This document shows positions 47,151 to 58,617 of a DNA stretch of 64,000 bases, piece after piece. The stretch spans positions 2,090,591-2,154,590 of the forward strand of contig OW203736.1 of the NCBI GenBank assembly GCA_934045075.1. The letters run 5' to 3'. The stretch's first letter is position 1; every line of letters begins with the position of its first letter. Both the position numbers and the translations under genes were made by a program. The notes beneath the pieces were generated by a model that ran no database searches, was not told where the DNA came from, and saw only the letters and a list, made by a program, of their open reading frames with translations. Origin of the DNA: Yponomeuta sedellus. Its lineage: Eukaryota > Arthropoda > Insecta > Lepidoptera > Yponomeutidae.

Positions 47151-47870
47151 ATGGACAACGACAAAGAGAGGATTACCACTTTTATTAAAATTGTATTTGA
47201 ATATTCAGAAATGCGTTACTATTCTAAAGAAAATTTATTAGTTGAAACGCTGACCTTTTTGTTACTAAATTGCGACATAGATATAAAAGAGAAGTTCCGT
47301 TTGCTGTATTATCAGTTACAGAATAATTACGTGCCATGGGATTTCAGCGTACCCAAACGTAATAATCTAAAGAACATAAATTCTGTTGATTTGTTTAATT
47401 CATTGATACAAGTCATGTTAAGGTTGGATCTGAACAGAAAAGTACTTCAATGTTTTCACTGCAAAACCAAGTGCTGTTGTGAAGTGGTAGCAACATTTTC
47501 ATTTGATGAAATTGAACTGTTCGCGGTGCAAAATTCAACCATTCAGGTAGTTCAAGAAGAAGCCGTTTGTATAGAGCCTGAAAATCCAATAACTTTGAAT
47601 AACGGAACATTTATTATTGATATCGATTTGGATTTAGAACTAACTCTCTCCTCTCAAGAACGGAATGTGATGCTCAGCGATTTGGACACAGTTGATGTAA
47701 GTGGCAATGGAGAAGCTACACTCTCTGGATGCTACACCACTCCACCTTTCTCCAATCCCAACGCGTGGAAAGGCCACAATGATGAGGGCATACCAATCAT
47801 CAACTTTGACGCTATCTTTGGTCACAAAGATAAGGATGACCTTGGCCTACAACCAGATTGTAGGGTGTGA
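47151..47870 (+). CDS. orphan open reading frame, function unknown
   Basis: An ATG at 47151 opens about 239 codons. The N-terminal part is helix-like and rich in Leu, Asn, Lys ([19 protein letters not shown]); the middle has [10 protein letters not shown], a Cys cluster that could bind zinc; the C-terminal third is acidic. I do not recognise a family. It directly follows the LINE truncation point and overlaps the start of the gypsy pol in another frame, so it could be a divergent gag-like product, a captured fragment, or unrelated. Base composition is more AT-rich than the pol that follows. Confidence 0.35.
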   Translation: MDNDKERITTFIKIVFEYSEMRYYSKENLLVETLTFLLLNCDIDIKEKFRLLYYQLQNNYVPWDFSVPKRNNLKNINSVDLFNSLIQVMLRLDLNRKVLQCFHCKTKCCCEVVATFSFDEIELFAVQNSTIQVVQEEAVCIEPENPITLNNGTFIIDIDLDLELTLSSQERNVMLSDLDTVDVSGNGEATLSGCYTTPPFSNPNAWKGHNDEGIPIINFDAIFGHKDKDDLGLQPDCRV

Positions 47871-50636
47871 ACGAAGGAAAACTAAAACTCAATTTCTAAT
47901 AGATACAGGCTCCGATCTTTGTGTCCTTCCTCGTCGTTTTCTAAGGCAGTCCAGGACGGCGACCGGTTACAAATTAACCGCAGCAAATGGCATAATAATA
48001 GACACGTTTGGAACACTTACCTTACGTCTGGACCTAGGACTGCGGCGTGATTTTACGTGGAATTTCGTGGTGGCAAATGTTGACAAGCCAATAATTGGCG
48101 CTGATTTTATCTCACATTACGGCCTACTTGTTGATTGCAGAAACAGACAACTACTAGACAGCCTCACCACCCTTGCTACTGCTGGATCGCTCAGGCGCTG
48201 TCAACTAGCTAGCGTCAAGATTATCACGGGGGACAGTGAGTACCACAAACTCCTGGCTCGTTACCCCAGCCTTACCAAGCCATCCGGATTAACTGGAGAG
48301 GTAAAACATTCCACTGAACATTACATCCGTACAACACCTGGACCACCTGTATTCAGCAGACCACGCCGACTCGCACCAGATCGCAAGAAGATTGCTCAGG
48401 AACAGTTTGAGGAAATGGTACGTAATGGTACAGCTCGTCGATCTGACTCACCTTGGGCTTCTGCGTTACATCTGGCACCGAAGAACGATGGTTGGAGACC
48501 CTGCGGTGACTATCGCGCTTTAAACGCACGCACGATTCCCGACCGATACCCAATCAGGCACATTGAGGATTTCTCTCATAGACTCGCAGGCTGCACAATG
48601 TTTTCTAAAATCGATCTAGTGAAAGCCTATCATCAGATACCGGTACATCCAGAGGACATCCCAAAAACGACAATAACGACTCCTTTCGGATTATTTGAAT
48701 TCCCGTTTATGTCGTTCGGTCTGATGAACGCGGCACAGACGTTCCAACGCTTCCTTGATGAAGTACTGAGGGACATGGACTTTTGTTTCTCCATATTGAC
48801 GATATTCTTGTATTTTCGAGGGACAGAGACGAACACCTGCACCATCTGGAACGCGTTTTCCATCGACTCCATGAATACGGCATGCTAATAAACGAAAGCA
48901 AGTGTGCTTTTGGACAAAGCGATGTTACTTTTCTCGGTTTTCAGGTTTCTGCAGAAGGTACCCGACCGCTCTACAATAAAATCAAGGCCATACAAGATTT
49001 CCCGCCCCCGAAGACCGTGAGTGGCCTACGCAGATTTCTCGGGATGCTCAACTTTTATAGGCGTTTCATCCCACATGCCGCTGACTTGCAAGCACCACTT
49101 CACGACCTGCTTGCTGGCCCAAAGGTAAAAGGGACACATCCACTTTCTTGGACTCCAGAGCTCTTACAAGCATACGAAGACTGCAAGAAAAGCATAGTCA
49201 ACTCCACACTGCTAGCTCACCCTGTTATGAACGCACCGTTAACTCTCGTGACTGATGCCTCGAACACAGCCTTGGGTGCGGTACTCCAGCAGATGGTTGA
49301 CGGATGTTGGCAGCCACTCGCATTTTTCTCGAAGAAGATGAGTAAGACCCAACAACTTTATAGCGCTTACGACCGAGAACTACTCGCCATCTACGAGAGC
49401 GTCAAGCATTTCCGGTACATGGTCGAAGGAAGACATTTTGTGATTTACACAGATCACAAACCAATCACGTATTCATTCCAGCAAAAGGATCGTAAATGCA
49501 CACCAAGGCAATTCAATCATTTATATTTTGTATCGCAGTTCACGACGGATATTAGATATATCGCTGGCAAAGACATTATCCCAGCTGATGCCCTTTCCAG
49601 GATTGAAGCCATATCTACTCCGCCAGATTTCACCACAATTGCACAGGAACAACAGACTGACTCTGAACTCCAGGACCTTCTTTCCAGTGAATCTTCGGCA
49701 CTCAAGCTGGAGCAGGTACCCGTACCAGGTACAAGCGTCACGCTCTACTGTGACGTTTCTCTCACGAGGCCTCGTCCTTTCATAACGAAGGAGTTGCGTC
49801 GTCAGATATTCTCTGCTCTCCATAGCCTCAGCTATCCAGGATCCAGAGCAACCACGAAGCTCGTCACCGAAAGGTTCGTATGGCCTTCAGTTCGAAAAGA
49901 TGTACGCTCGTGGGTTCAACAATGCGCAGACTGCCAACGCTCGAAAGTCCAGCGACACACGTCAGCTCCAATCGGTAATTTCCAACTGCCAGCAGTCCGA
50001 TTTAGCCATGTACACATAGATCTCATAGGCCCGTTACCGCCATCACATGACTACAAATACTGCTTAATTGCGATTGACCGGTACACCAGATGGCCAGAAG
50101 TGAAGCCACTACAAGACATAACAGCAGAAACAGTAGCTCAAGCTTTCTATGAGATGTGGATATCGCGTTTTGGCTGCCCAGAGACTGTGACAACAGACCA
50201 GGGTCGTCAATTCAACTCACGATTGTTTAAATCTTTGACAGATCTCTGTGGAATCAGACTTCGCCACACCACTGCTTACCATCCTCAGGCAAACGGAATG
50301 GTCGAGCGTCTCCACAGGACCCTTAAAGCAGCGATTATGAAACACGGTGAGAAGAGCTGGACTGACATATTACCTGTCGTTCTTCTTGGCATGAGAACTG
50401 CATGGAAACCTGATCTGCAATGCTCCGTGGCAGAACTGGTGTATGGTGAGCCCTTAAGGATACCTGGTGAGTTCTTCCAAAACACTCACACACACACCAT
50501 ACAACCACCAGACTTCGTTGGCCAGCTAAGGACGCACATCTCTCGGTTACGTCCTAAACATGCATCCAGACACGCACAGAACGCAGTTTTCATACACGGC
50601 GATCTGAAAAACACCACGCGTGTTTTTATGAAATAA
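47830..50636 (+). pseudogene. pol: Ty3/gypsy (CsRn1-like) pol with one frameshift
   Basis: Domains in order: aspartic protease [13 protein letters not shown] (near 47900) and [13 protein letters not shown]; reverse transcriptase with [53 protein letters not shown] and HIDDILVFS (catalytic box near 48795); RNase H TLVTDASNTALGAVLQQ, YTDHKPI and DALSR; integrase with the C..C of the zinc region (QQCADCQRSK), HIDLIGPLPPS, TTDQGRQFNS and ANGMVERLHRTLK. A one-base lesion near 48780 splits reverse transcriptase just before the HIDD box. No gag is recognised upstream and the integrase C-terminus stops at LKNTTRVFMK, so both ends are truncated and no LTRs are seen. The protease linker and integrase style resemble the CsRn1 clade. 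Confidence 0.85.
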
Positions 50637-50639
50637 AAT

Positions 50640-50804
50640 CATTGGCCACTACTGTAACTGTCTCGTGGCAATGCAAACTCTTGGGTGCTGTGCCCACGTC
50701 ATGTGCATTATTTGGTACATGGCTTGGGCCAACAAACCCCTATTCGACCTCCTGCTGCCTTTTTAGACAGTATAATTAGAGTTGATGAAGACAGTGATGA
50801 TTAA
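50640..50804 (+). pseudogene. SWIM-type zinc finger remnant of a transposon ORF
   Basis: Reads CNCLVAMQTLGCCAHVMCIIW, then after a +1 shift near 50745 AAFLDSIIRVDEDSDD and stop. The C.C...TLGCCAHV.CIIWY pattern resembles the C-terminal SWIM-like zinc finger of a family of large repeated invertebrate transposon proteins (typically TVGCCAHVA.VIWYL). Only this tail is present. Confidence 0.4.
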
Positions 50805-51711
50805 CTATATAAATACGTACCAACTCGTTTAGACAGTTGATACTTTCAGTCTCTCGAAAGTTAGCTGTAAGAGATTCCTTAACAGGATAAGCTCACCCAT
50901 TAGCTTAAGTATCTAATATTTGCAACAACCCATTTTTTATCATGTTGGTTTCTTTCAAAAATAATAAACGTTGTCATAAGTATATCTTATATATTTTGTT
51001 TTATTTTTAATCAGTTACTTGAATGGGCGCCTTCTTATGGCAAAATAATGTTTCACTGCGATACGATGCGATTTAGTAGGTAAGTCATTGGTCAAAGTGG
51101 TTTTCTCGTGCTACTAGGTGTACTACCTTCAAATTAATAGTTAAATCAACCTGGAAGCTTCTAATTGAATACAGTGGAATGCATACAAACACGTAATCGT
51201 TGCATTTTTAATTAATAGTCATTATTCTTAATATTCTTAACAACTTAATATCATTACAATTAATTATAAAATGGTGATTTTTACATCCAAATATCTCGGG
51301 AACGTGACACTTTAGGGTACCAATTACTTGACATTTTTTGTTTGTTTTAATGTCCTTTATCCATATTTACTAATTATTCCGTGCGCGGAATGGCCGCTAG
51401 TCGGTATGCCAGCTCCCTTACCAAAATGTTCGAACCCCTTTTCCTTTGTTTCAGAGGGTGGTATAAAATATAAATATTGACCAGAGGGTGGCCATCACAG
51501 TACTTGGCCGGAGCTGTGTCATGGATACTCGGGTATGCGACCCCGGCCTCCTCGAGCCTCTATTTCTACATTCAAATTTATCCTTTCCGTAGAAATAGTT
51601 GTCCTTTTAATACCTTATTCCTAGCCGAACATGTTCCTTACCGGTACTCTTTCCTTATACCTTACCTATCCTGGATCCTGCTCCTCATCCTAATGCTAAT
51701 CTAAGGTCAAC
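50805..51711. other. AT-rich intergenic region, then possible LINE 5' UTR
   Basis: No gene seen. The last 300 bases (TCC-rich, higher GC) may be the 5' untranslated region of the RTE-like LINE that follows. Confidence 0.4.
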
Positions 51712-53665
51712 GTGCCGATGGATGCGAGGCTAAGGGCGAGCCTAGTCTTAAGCGTTTGTCCTGGAGTTAGGCGCTCTCCAGGCACTAAACGCCTTGTATC
51801 GGCATGCGGGGCTCGGCCGGGATGGACAAACCTTTCCCTAGCTACTCGTGGGAACAAAATGGAGAATTTTATAGAATCCGAAGGTGGCGAGTTTGGTCGC
51901 CGCGCCTCACGCCAGTGCACACGAGGGGGCGGAAAGCGGACTTTGGACACCCGCTTTGCCACAAAATGGAGGAATGGAGCAGAAACTGGATGAAGTGTAC
52001 GACATGATGCATGATAGATGTTTAGATGTGTTACGTGTAAATGAGACAAAGAGGAAAGGAAGTGGTACGTCCACGCGTGGCGGATTGACAGCTTTGTGGT
52101 CAGGTGTACCAGAAACACAACGAGGCTGTCAAGGAATACGTCTTATCCTTTCCAGACGAATGAACGAATGCTTGTACCAGAAACGCAACGAGGCTGTCAA
52201 GGAGCAGGACTTATCCTTTCCAGACGAATGACCGAATGCTTGGTTGAGCATGAATGTGTGAATTCCAGACTTCTCTGGGCTCGTTTTAAGGTTAACTTGA
52301 CGAAAATAATCGTTCTCGGCGTATATGCTCCAGACATGTCAGTCTCAAGGCAGTCGAGAGGAGTTCTGGCAGGAAGTAAGGGATTCTCTGCTCAAGTGTG
52401 AAGGTAATGAAAGGGTGGTATTATCAGGAGATTTTAATGGATGGGTAGGAGTTAAGCGTGATGGATATGAAAGAGTATTAGGGCGATTTAGTGACAGAAG
52501 AGTGAATAAAAATGGGGTGAGTTTGCTAGATGTATGCCTGGAGTGGAATCTTCAAGTGACTAACACTATGTTTAGTCACAAGAGGATCCACATGTACACA
52601 TGGCAGAGACAGAATGACAGATCTATGATTGATCTTTTGCTAGTGGATGAAAGACTAAGGAGTAAAGTTGTAGACACAAGAGTGTACCGAGGATCTAATG
52701 TCGGGACGGACCACTTCCTGGTAATAAGCCGAGTAAGGGGTCTGTTCAGGCGTTGGCGCCATCGAGTGCGGGTGGTTACAACAACTCTTGGGCCCAAAAA
52801 TGTTAACAGACTGCAAGATGAAGATGTGAGCGAAGAGTATAGGAAGAAACTCAAGACAAGCTCATTCATGTACATGAGGAGTATGAGTGCGAAGTGGAAG
52901 AGTTATGGGCTCAGTGAAAAACAAATATAGTGGAGACTGCTGCCGAAGAATGTGGAGTCAGAAAGAGACAAAATGGAAGAAAGGAGAAAGCTACATGGTG
53001 GGATGAAAGTGTTAAGGAAGTAGTTGATGAAAACAAAAAAATCATGGTTGGACTTGTTAGCTGTCAAGTCCATCAAAAGAATGCAAGGAGTAAGTAGTGA
53101 GGACGAAGATGTAGTAAGATTGAAAGAGAAGTACAATGTGATGAAAAGGAAGGTGAAGGATGTGGTGGCGAGGAAGAAGAATTAAGAGAAGGAAAAGTAT
53201 GATAAAATATTCTCACAAAACTTCAAATCCAATATAAAACTCTTTTGTAAAACGGTCAAAGCGGCCCGAGGTACTCGTAGATCAGAGCAATCTAATTTGA
53301 GTGTTATTAGGGATGAGGATGGCTCCATGCTGAAAGAGGAACATAAGGTGATGGAAAGTTGGAAAGAATATTTCGAAAGTCTGTTTGAATGTGAGGATCA
53401 GCAAATGGAAGGGTATCCCGACCATGAGGCAGAACCTAGTGTTGATAGCGCTATAAGTATGGAGGAGATTGTCAAGGCAATGAAAAGCATGAGACTAGGT
53501 AAGGCTGCGGGATATGATAGGGTTTCGTTAAAAATGCTGAGGGCTGGTGAAGGCATTGTAGCTAGCAAGTTGTACCTGCTCTTCAACAGGTGCTGGAGGA
53601 GTGGCACAGTGCCTAAAGACTGGGGTACGGCCGTCATAGTGCCGCTTTATAAAGGCAAGGGACAA
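51712..53665 (+). pseudogene. RTE-like LINE: endonuclease and start of reverse transcriptase
   Basis: Reads RCLDVLRVNETKRKGSG, then LGVYAPDM, RVVLSGDFNGWVG, FTWQ-like MYTWQRQNDRSMIDLLLV and GTDHFLV: the EEP apurinic-type endonuclease of RTE-clade LINEs (craniofacial development protein 2-like in automated annotation). Further on WKEYFESLFECED and LGKAAGYDRVSLKML begin the reverse transcriptase, ending VPLYKGKG near 53660, where hAT sequence starts. Catalytic YADD and beyond are absent. A 68-bp tandem duplication (52105-52172 and 52173-52240) and other frame breaks disrupt the endonuclease. Confidence 0.8.
52105..52240. repeat. 68-bp tandem duplication inside LINE
   Basis: Two adjacent copies starting TGTACCAGAAAC(A/G)CAACGA, differing at several positions. 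68 is not a multiple of three, so it shifts the endonuclease frame. Confidence 0.85.
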
Positions 53666-54470
53666 ATACGATGTTGTAAAGATGGAGTTCACTAAAAGAA
53701 TATCAAATGCAACTGAGGTGTGTTTGGCGCTCGTCACGTGGACCGAAACTATGAACGAAAAATGCTTTTTGGGTGTAACTGTACATTTTTTAGAGAAATT
53801 TGCTTTTACTAGCGCTAATATTGCCACAAGAGAACTGAAATCAAACCACACTGCAGAGTATATTTCAAATACATTTGTAGATATCCTAAACGAATGGAAA
53901 ATTCCACTGTCAAAAGTTACTTGTGCTATGACAGACAATGGCGCTAAAATGGTGGCCGCAATGAAAAGGACACTAGGTGAAAACAAACATTTGCCATGTT
54001 TTGCACACAATATAAATTTGATCGTAGATTTCTCGCTAATTGATTCTTTGAATTCAGTTTATGGTGTTATAAAAAAGTCAGAGAAATTGTTAAATGGATA
54101 AAAAACAGTGTTGTGAATTCAGATAAGCTTAGAAAAATGCAAACTGACAACGGAGTTTCTGAAGGATGCACAATAAAATTTATTCTGGACGTGAGAACCC
54201 GATGGAATTCGCAATATTATATGCTGGAAAGATTTTTAGCTTTGTCGAGAATGGCTTCACAACTTTAACTGGATGCAATAGATAGTCCTGAAATGTTGTC
54301 CGGCCATGAAATCGAAATTATTAAACAGATAATCTAGTTATTAAAACCATTCGAGCTTGTCACTAGAGAATCTTCAGACCAGAATTATGTCATTTCATCA
54401 AAAATCATACCGATGATAAGTTGCCTCACGTCGCAGCTTAATAAATTTGAGTCAACAATAGCCGCCGGGG

Positions 54471-54498
54471 ATTTCACCCATGCCGGGAGTCGAACCCA
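54471..54498 (+). repeat. SINE fragment inside hAT ORF
   Basis: Identical at 26 of 27 positions to the SINE segment TTTCACCCATGCCGGGATTC plus GAACCC seen at 5530, and in frame with the transposase (GDFTHAGSRTQ). Probably a filler or relic of a SINE. Confidence 0.6.
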
Positions 54499-54880
54499 GT
54501 TGCAAACTAAATTATTGGCCGAATTGAAGAAAAGATTTGGTCAAATTGAATACAATACATTCGCAGCGCTGGGAACCATTTTAGCCCCACGCTTTAAGAA
54601 TCTTCAGTTTCAGGATCCAAGTGCATGTGGCAGGATTATACAAAAATTGAGAAACATTATTAAGGACGCACTGTACGCACTGGCTACGACCTCCACTAGT
54701 GGATCAGAGGAGGAAACCCCTAATGAAGATTTTGACTTTTGGCTCCACCACAAAGAGCTAGCAGTTGGCCAAAAGCGATGACGTGCTGACACCAAAGCTG
54801 ATGAGGTATCAATTTATTTGAATAATCCTGTCTGCGCCTTAAAATTCAATCCAATTGAAGAATGGGAAGACAAAAAACTA

Positions 54881-55063
54881 TTGTAGACTTTTAGTCCGGA
54901 TTTACTTACGGGTGTTGTTATATCGGAAAAGTCCGACCAGGTTTCGCTCCGATTCGCAGAGCTTAATCATTAGAGCATTAAGCTCTGCGAATCGGAGCGA
55001 AACCTGGTCGGACTTTTCCGATATAACAACACCCGTAAGTAAGTCCGGACTAAAAGTCTACAA
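54881..55063. mobile_element. foldback/MITE-like inverted repeat, 87-bp arms
   Basis: Arms 54881-54967 and 54977-55063 are reverse complements with a single mismatch, around a 9-base loop. Ends are TTGTAGACTT and AAGTCTACAA. It sits inside the hAT C-terminal coding region. The near-perfect arms imply a recent origin or insertion. Confidence 0.85.
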
Positions 55064-55304
55064 TGTGTTGTGCTTACGAAAGTTTTAGTACGACAAAAAA
55101 CTAGTTTCCCAACACTTTATAGACAGGCGAGAATATATTTGCATATAGTTGGTACCTCTGTACCGTGCGAGCGCTTGTTCTCTAAAGCTGGCGCAACAAT
55201 AACTGCTTCAAGAAATCGATTAACCGGAAAACATCAACATGGAAAAGTTATTGTTTTTAGGGAGCACATCAAAAACAGACTTTTTTTTCTTAATGTTTTT
55301 AAAT

Positions 55305-55487
55305 AAATACTTAATAAACATGATACCATGTACGAACACTGCTGTTCTTATTTACTATTAGTGACTGAGACTACGAAAAAACAGCCCGATACAAGTAGGT
55401 ATCGATACTAAGTAGGTATCGATACCTCATGACCGATACGGTATCGAATAAAAGTATCGATACCCAGGTGGTATCGTTTCATCCCTA
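55305..55487. repeat. hAT 3' subterminal region and terminus
   Basis: Three exact TATCGATAC palindromes (55400, 55417, 55455) plus related GGTATCG copies, ending in GTTTCATCCCTA, whose reverse complement TAGGGATGAAAC is a plausible hAT terminal inverted repeat. Probable transposase-binding repeats. Confidence 0.65.
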
Positions 55488-55697
55488 CTCACAAAGCTCG
55501 TGTGCCGTTCACGCCGCTGACAGCAGAGGAAGCTGCACCCGAGCGTCGGCAGACAGAGGATGCCGCGCCCCCTGCTCACCGCGGCGTAGCCGTCCTGACT
55601 GAGCTGGAGCTAGTCCGCGTGCGCCGCCAAGCGCTCATTCATCATTTGTGGCTACTAGGGTATAGGTGTAGAAGCTTGGAAGAAGATAATTGACAAG
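55488..55697 (+). other. GC-rich fragment with a short open frame
   Basis: 63 open codons from 55502 (AEEAAPERRQTEDAAPP, then LELVRVRRQALIHHLW). Composition differs from neighbours. Not recognised; could be coding debris interrupted by the hAT element. Confidence 0.25.
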
Positions 55698-56118
55698 AAC
55701 TTTGACACACAAGTTTGCCAAAGGTCATGTGAATTAATATGGTTGAAACTGGCGATGGCTGACCGCTGCGTTATGCTCGTGAACGGGTGCCGTCCGTGTG
55801 TCTGGCCGCAGCATTGAACTGCAAAGTAGGTAGCAACCCGCGGCTCGCCGCGCGGCTGGCCGCCGCGCGGTGTGCCGCCAGTGGAAAGGAGCTCTTAGCC
55901 CCTTGCGCACTAGCGGTCAACCGCGGGGGCGCGGTCTGCCGCTTTCCCAGTTTAATATGCAACCGCCTGTGATTGTACTTGACCGCCGCAAAGTTTCAAC
56001 CGCGGCGGTTAATTGGAGAGCTGCGGCCCGCTCCGCGGCTGGCCGCCATCTTGCTTGTACGCACTGGCGATTTTAGCTTGCGGCGAGCCGCCGATGAGTT
56101 TGTACGTGAGTCGCAGCC

Positions 56119-56287
56119 ATGAACTTCGACACAGAGAAATTCATTGTTGAAATTCAACAACGAGAAGCTATTTGGAATTGTCAAGGAGCAATATATAGGA
56201 ATAGAGATTTAAAACGGAAACAATGGGAAGAATTAGTAGACATTTTTGGAAAAGAAGAAATGACAACAGAGGAAAAAAAAAGTCTTG
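56119..56287 (+). pseudogene. Harbinger C MADF partner, exon 1
   Basis: ATG at 56119 opens KFIVEIQQREAIWNCQGAIY and KRKQWEELVDIFGKEEMTTE, the N-terminal half of a MADF domain (Myb/SANT-like DNA binding, I..V..REAIW...Y..R). It ends at TCTTG|GCAAGT, a GC-AG type donor. Joining to exon 2 continues in frame with KEFKKKRDNFV, matching the MADF C-terminal half. Confidence 0.75.
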
Positions 56288-56329
56288 GCAAGTATTTAAT
56301 ATAATAATAATTATTATATATATAAACGA

Positions 56330-56615
56330 AACTACACATACTTTTAACATCTTAAATAAATAAATAAAAAATACTCATGGACATATTACATAGATAGATC
56401 TCGTTAGCCCTATACTAAGTACAACTAAATGACTTGTGTTACAGGTGCTAACTCGACGATAGATTTAATACAATAAATACATAGATAACATCCAAGACCC
56501 GAGACAAACTAGAAAAGTTCGTTTCCTAGTTTGACCCGGCCGGGGATCGAAGCCGGAACCTTCGGTTTTACAGTCAGCGTGTCAAACCGCTGCGCCACCC
56601 AGGCCGTCAAAACAT
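56330..56615 (-). mobile_element. SINE/LINE-tail insertion with tRNA-like core
   Basis: On the minus strand, GGTGGCGCAGCGGTTTGACA and GGTTCCGGCTTCGATCCCCG resemble A- and B-box regions of a tRNA-derived SINE, followed by a long AT-rich tail. The plus-strand text around TCTCGTTAGCCCTATACTAAG and ACATCCAAGACCCGAGAC resembles repeats common in lepidopteran genomes, recalled from memory. Confidence 0.5.
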
Positions 56616-56660
56616 AATAAGTACGCCTATTTTCAGTTAAATCATATTTCTTTGCCATTC

Positions 56661-57506
56661 TCATTTCCCATCAGTCATAAAATATTCGGCAAACAATTCT
56701 CTGTATCTCAACGCAGTTTTAGCGTTCCTTCTTAACCCTTCCTGTGTTAAGTTTTCTGTCAAAGGGCAACTGAGTGAGTCGTCGTAACAATAATCATCTC
56801 GGTCTCTTACAAAATTATGTAGTACTCAAGTAGCTTTTATAATATCTTTTGCTAGATCAAAGTGAACATTTAGAGGTCTATGAAATATACGCCACTTGTT
56901 TGCATAAATTCCAAAACTGCATTCTACATATCTTCTTGCTCTAGAAAGCCTGTAATTGAACGTTCTTTTGGTTTCATTTGGTTTTTGCGTATGGGCGCAT
57001 CAAATTCGTAAATAACGCAAATGCCTCGTCGCCTACAAAAACGTATGGCATACATGTCTCGCTGTTTTGTGTAATAGTCTGTGGCTCTGGAATATCCAAT
57101 TGATTTTTTGCATTCTTTCGTAGAAAACCGAATTTTGAAATATTCACTGAATTTACCAAAAGCTCCAATATCAACCCTAACAAATTTGAAATTACTGTCG
57201 CATACTGCTAATAAAACCAAAGAGAAAAAACTTTTATAATTAAAGCACATCGAGCCACTGTTATTAGGTGCTATACATCGTATGTACTTGCCATCGACAG
57301 CACCTAAGCAGTTAGGAAAATTTGCTCTTTGAAAAAAATCATTCGCAATTTTTTTCCAAGCGTCTTTGTTTGGTTGAGGCAAACAAATATCTTTCAGACA
57401 AAACCAAATTGCAAAACAAACTTCTCTTACGATTTCTGCTACAGTGCTTACTCCAATTTTGAATGTATAATGTAGTTCCGCAAATGTACAACCTGTTGCA
57501 AAATAT
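56661..57506 (-). pseudogene. Harbinger C transposase, exon 2 (catalytic)
   Basis: Begins after TTTGTTTCAG (57507-57510 boundary) as YFATGCTFAELHYTFKIGVS, then FPNCLGAVDGKYIRC (first Asp), FVRVDIGAFGKFSE (second region). A one-base frameshift near 57140 moves the reading to PYVFVGDEAFALF, and another shift to YRLSRARRYVECSFGIYANK (Glu block), a TGG-to-TGA type stop at 56826-56828 before VLHNF, and a terminal stop at 56661. The order is a full DDE_Tnp_4 transposase with few lesions. Confidence 0.82.
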
Positions 57507-57559
57507 CTGAAACAAAAATTTTATGATTACTACATGCATTATTGAATTCAATTTAGATA

Positions 57560-57745
57560 TGTATATTCTTTGGCCTCTTTCCTGGTTAGAAAAGGATTTG
57601 GAGTATACTCCACCACGCTGCTCTACTGCGGGTTGGTGGAGGTTAGAGACGTCTAAAGACCTCCAACTAACAATCCAACACAGGCGGTGGGTGCGTAGTT
57701 AACACTACATGGCTGTAATGATATATGATGATGTATATTATTTAT
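57560..57745. repeat. short LINE 3'-end-like insertion
   Basis: CCACCACGCTGCTCTACTGC and GGGTTGGTGGAGGT followed by a hairpin (GGAGGT/ACCTCC) and a TGATGATG-type tail resemble RTE 3' ends frequent in Lepidoptera. It lies between the transposase exon and the MADF exon 2. Recalled from memory. Confidence 0.4.
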
Positions 57746-57842
57746 TGCACATGTCACACGAATACTTATGTAATTAAAAATAATTACAACATATCTATTA
57801 CTTTATGACTATATCACTAACTTGTTTGTTGTATTGTTCTAG

Positions 57843-58440
57843 GAAAAGAATTTAAAAAAAAAGGGATAATTTTGTGAAAGCTCTATAGGACAATGTTAGC
57901 AGGAGTGGTTCAGCAGCTAAGAAAAAGACTCAATATATATTTTACAATAATTTAATGGTTTTGAAAGACACAGTATCTATCAATGAAACTGATTCAAATA
58001 TGCCAAGGCAAGAAAATGATGGAAATGAAACAGAAAATTTCACTGACCCAATCATACTACCACCGCCAAAACGAAACAAAAAGAAAAATAAAGAAGATGA
58101 TATAGGAGTTGAATTGATTAACGTCTTAAATAAGAATGTCGAGTTTAGAAAGGCCGAAGAAGATGAAGATAGACTGTTCTTTTCGTCGTTGGTTAGTGAA
58201 ATAAAAAAAGTGACTGAACATATACGCCTAAGTACTAAAGCAAAAATAATGCAAGTCATTACTGAAGCCCAAACGTCTGGATACAACTACTATAACTCTA
58301 CTTGGGATTACGTGCGACCATTTAACTACAACCAAGGGCCATCTCAAGGATATCAGACACCATCATTTGCTAGAAATAATAACCCACCACCACCACCACC
58401 ATCGCCCTCAGTTCCACCTACACATCGTAATGAAGGATAA
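57843..58440 (+). pseudogene. Harbinger C MADF/BESS partner, exon 2
   Basis: Begins after TTGTTCTAG. Reads KEFKKKRDNFVKAL, one TAG at 57886-57888, then DNVSRSGSAAKKKTQYIFYN (MADF C-terminal half), a Lys-rich nuclear-type stretch PPPKRNKKKNKED, and EDRLFFSSLVSEIKKV, a BESS-like motif (D..FF.SL...+K.+) for protein interaction. The tail is Tyr/Pro-rich and ends at 58440. The exon lies inside the intron of the opposite-strand transposase. Confidence 0.78.
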
Positions 58441-58617
58441 TCACAGAATACACATATGTCTCATGAATCTGATTATTTAGATCTTTTTAATGATAATAAT
58501 TCTCAGTAATAGTTATAGTTTACTACTTTTTTTGTTCTTTGTTGTTACGAATACATATTGCGATTAAAATTAAAACATAATAGCTAGCAAAAACATTTTT
58601 TTATTTAAAATACATAC

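Larger units (their letters stand above)
53666..55304 (+). pseudogene. hAT transposase fragment (BED-less)
   Basis: Starts abruptly at the residues corresponding to the catalytic region: VTCAMTDNGAKMVAAMK and LPCFAHNINLIVDFSL, then VRTRWNSQYYML near 54195, ALGTILAPRFKNLQF, and after an inserted inverted repeat the C-terminal dimerisation block PTLYRQARIYLHIVGTSVPCERLFSKAGATITASRNRL. This is the ZBED/hAT family arrangement. The N-terminal BED zinc finger is missing, several stops and frameshifts are present, and the 54881-55063 inverted repeat separates the last part. Dead element. Confidence 0.8.

Noticed and set aside
48633..48901. Antisense open frames in gypsy pol
   Set aside because: Shadows of the well-supported reverse transcriptase frame.
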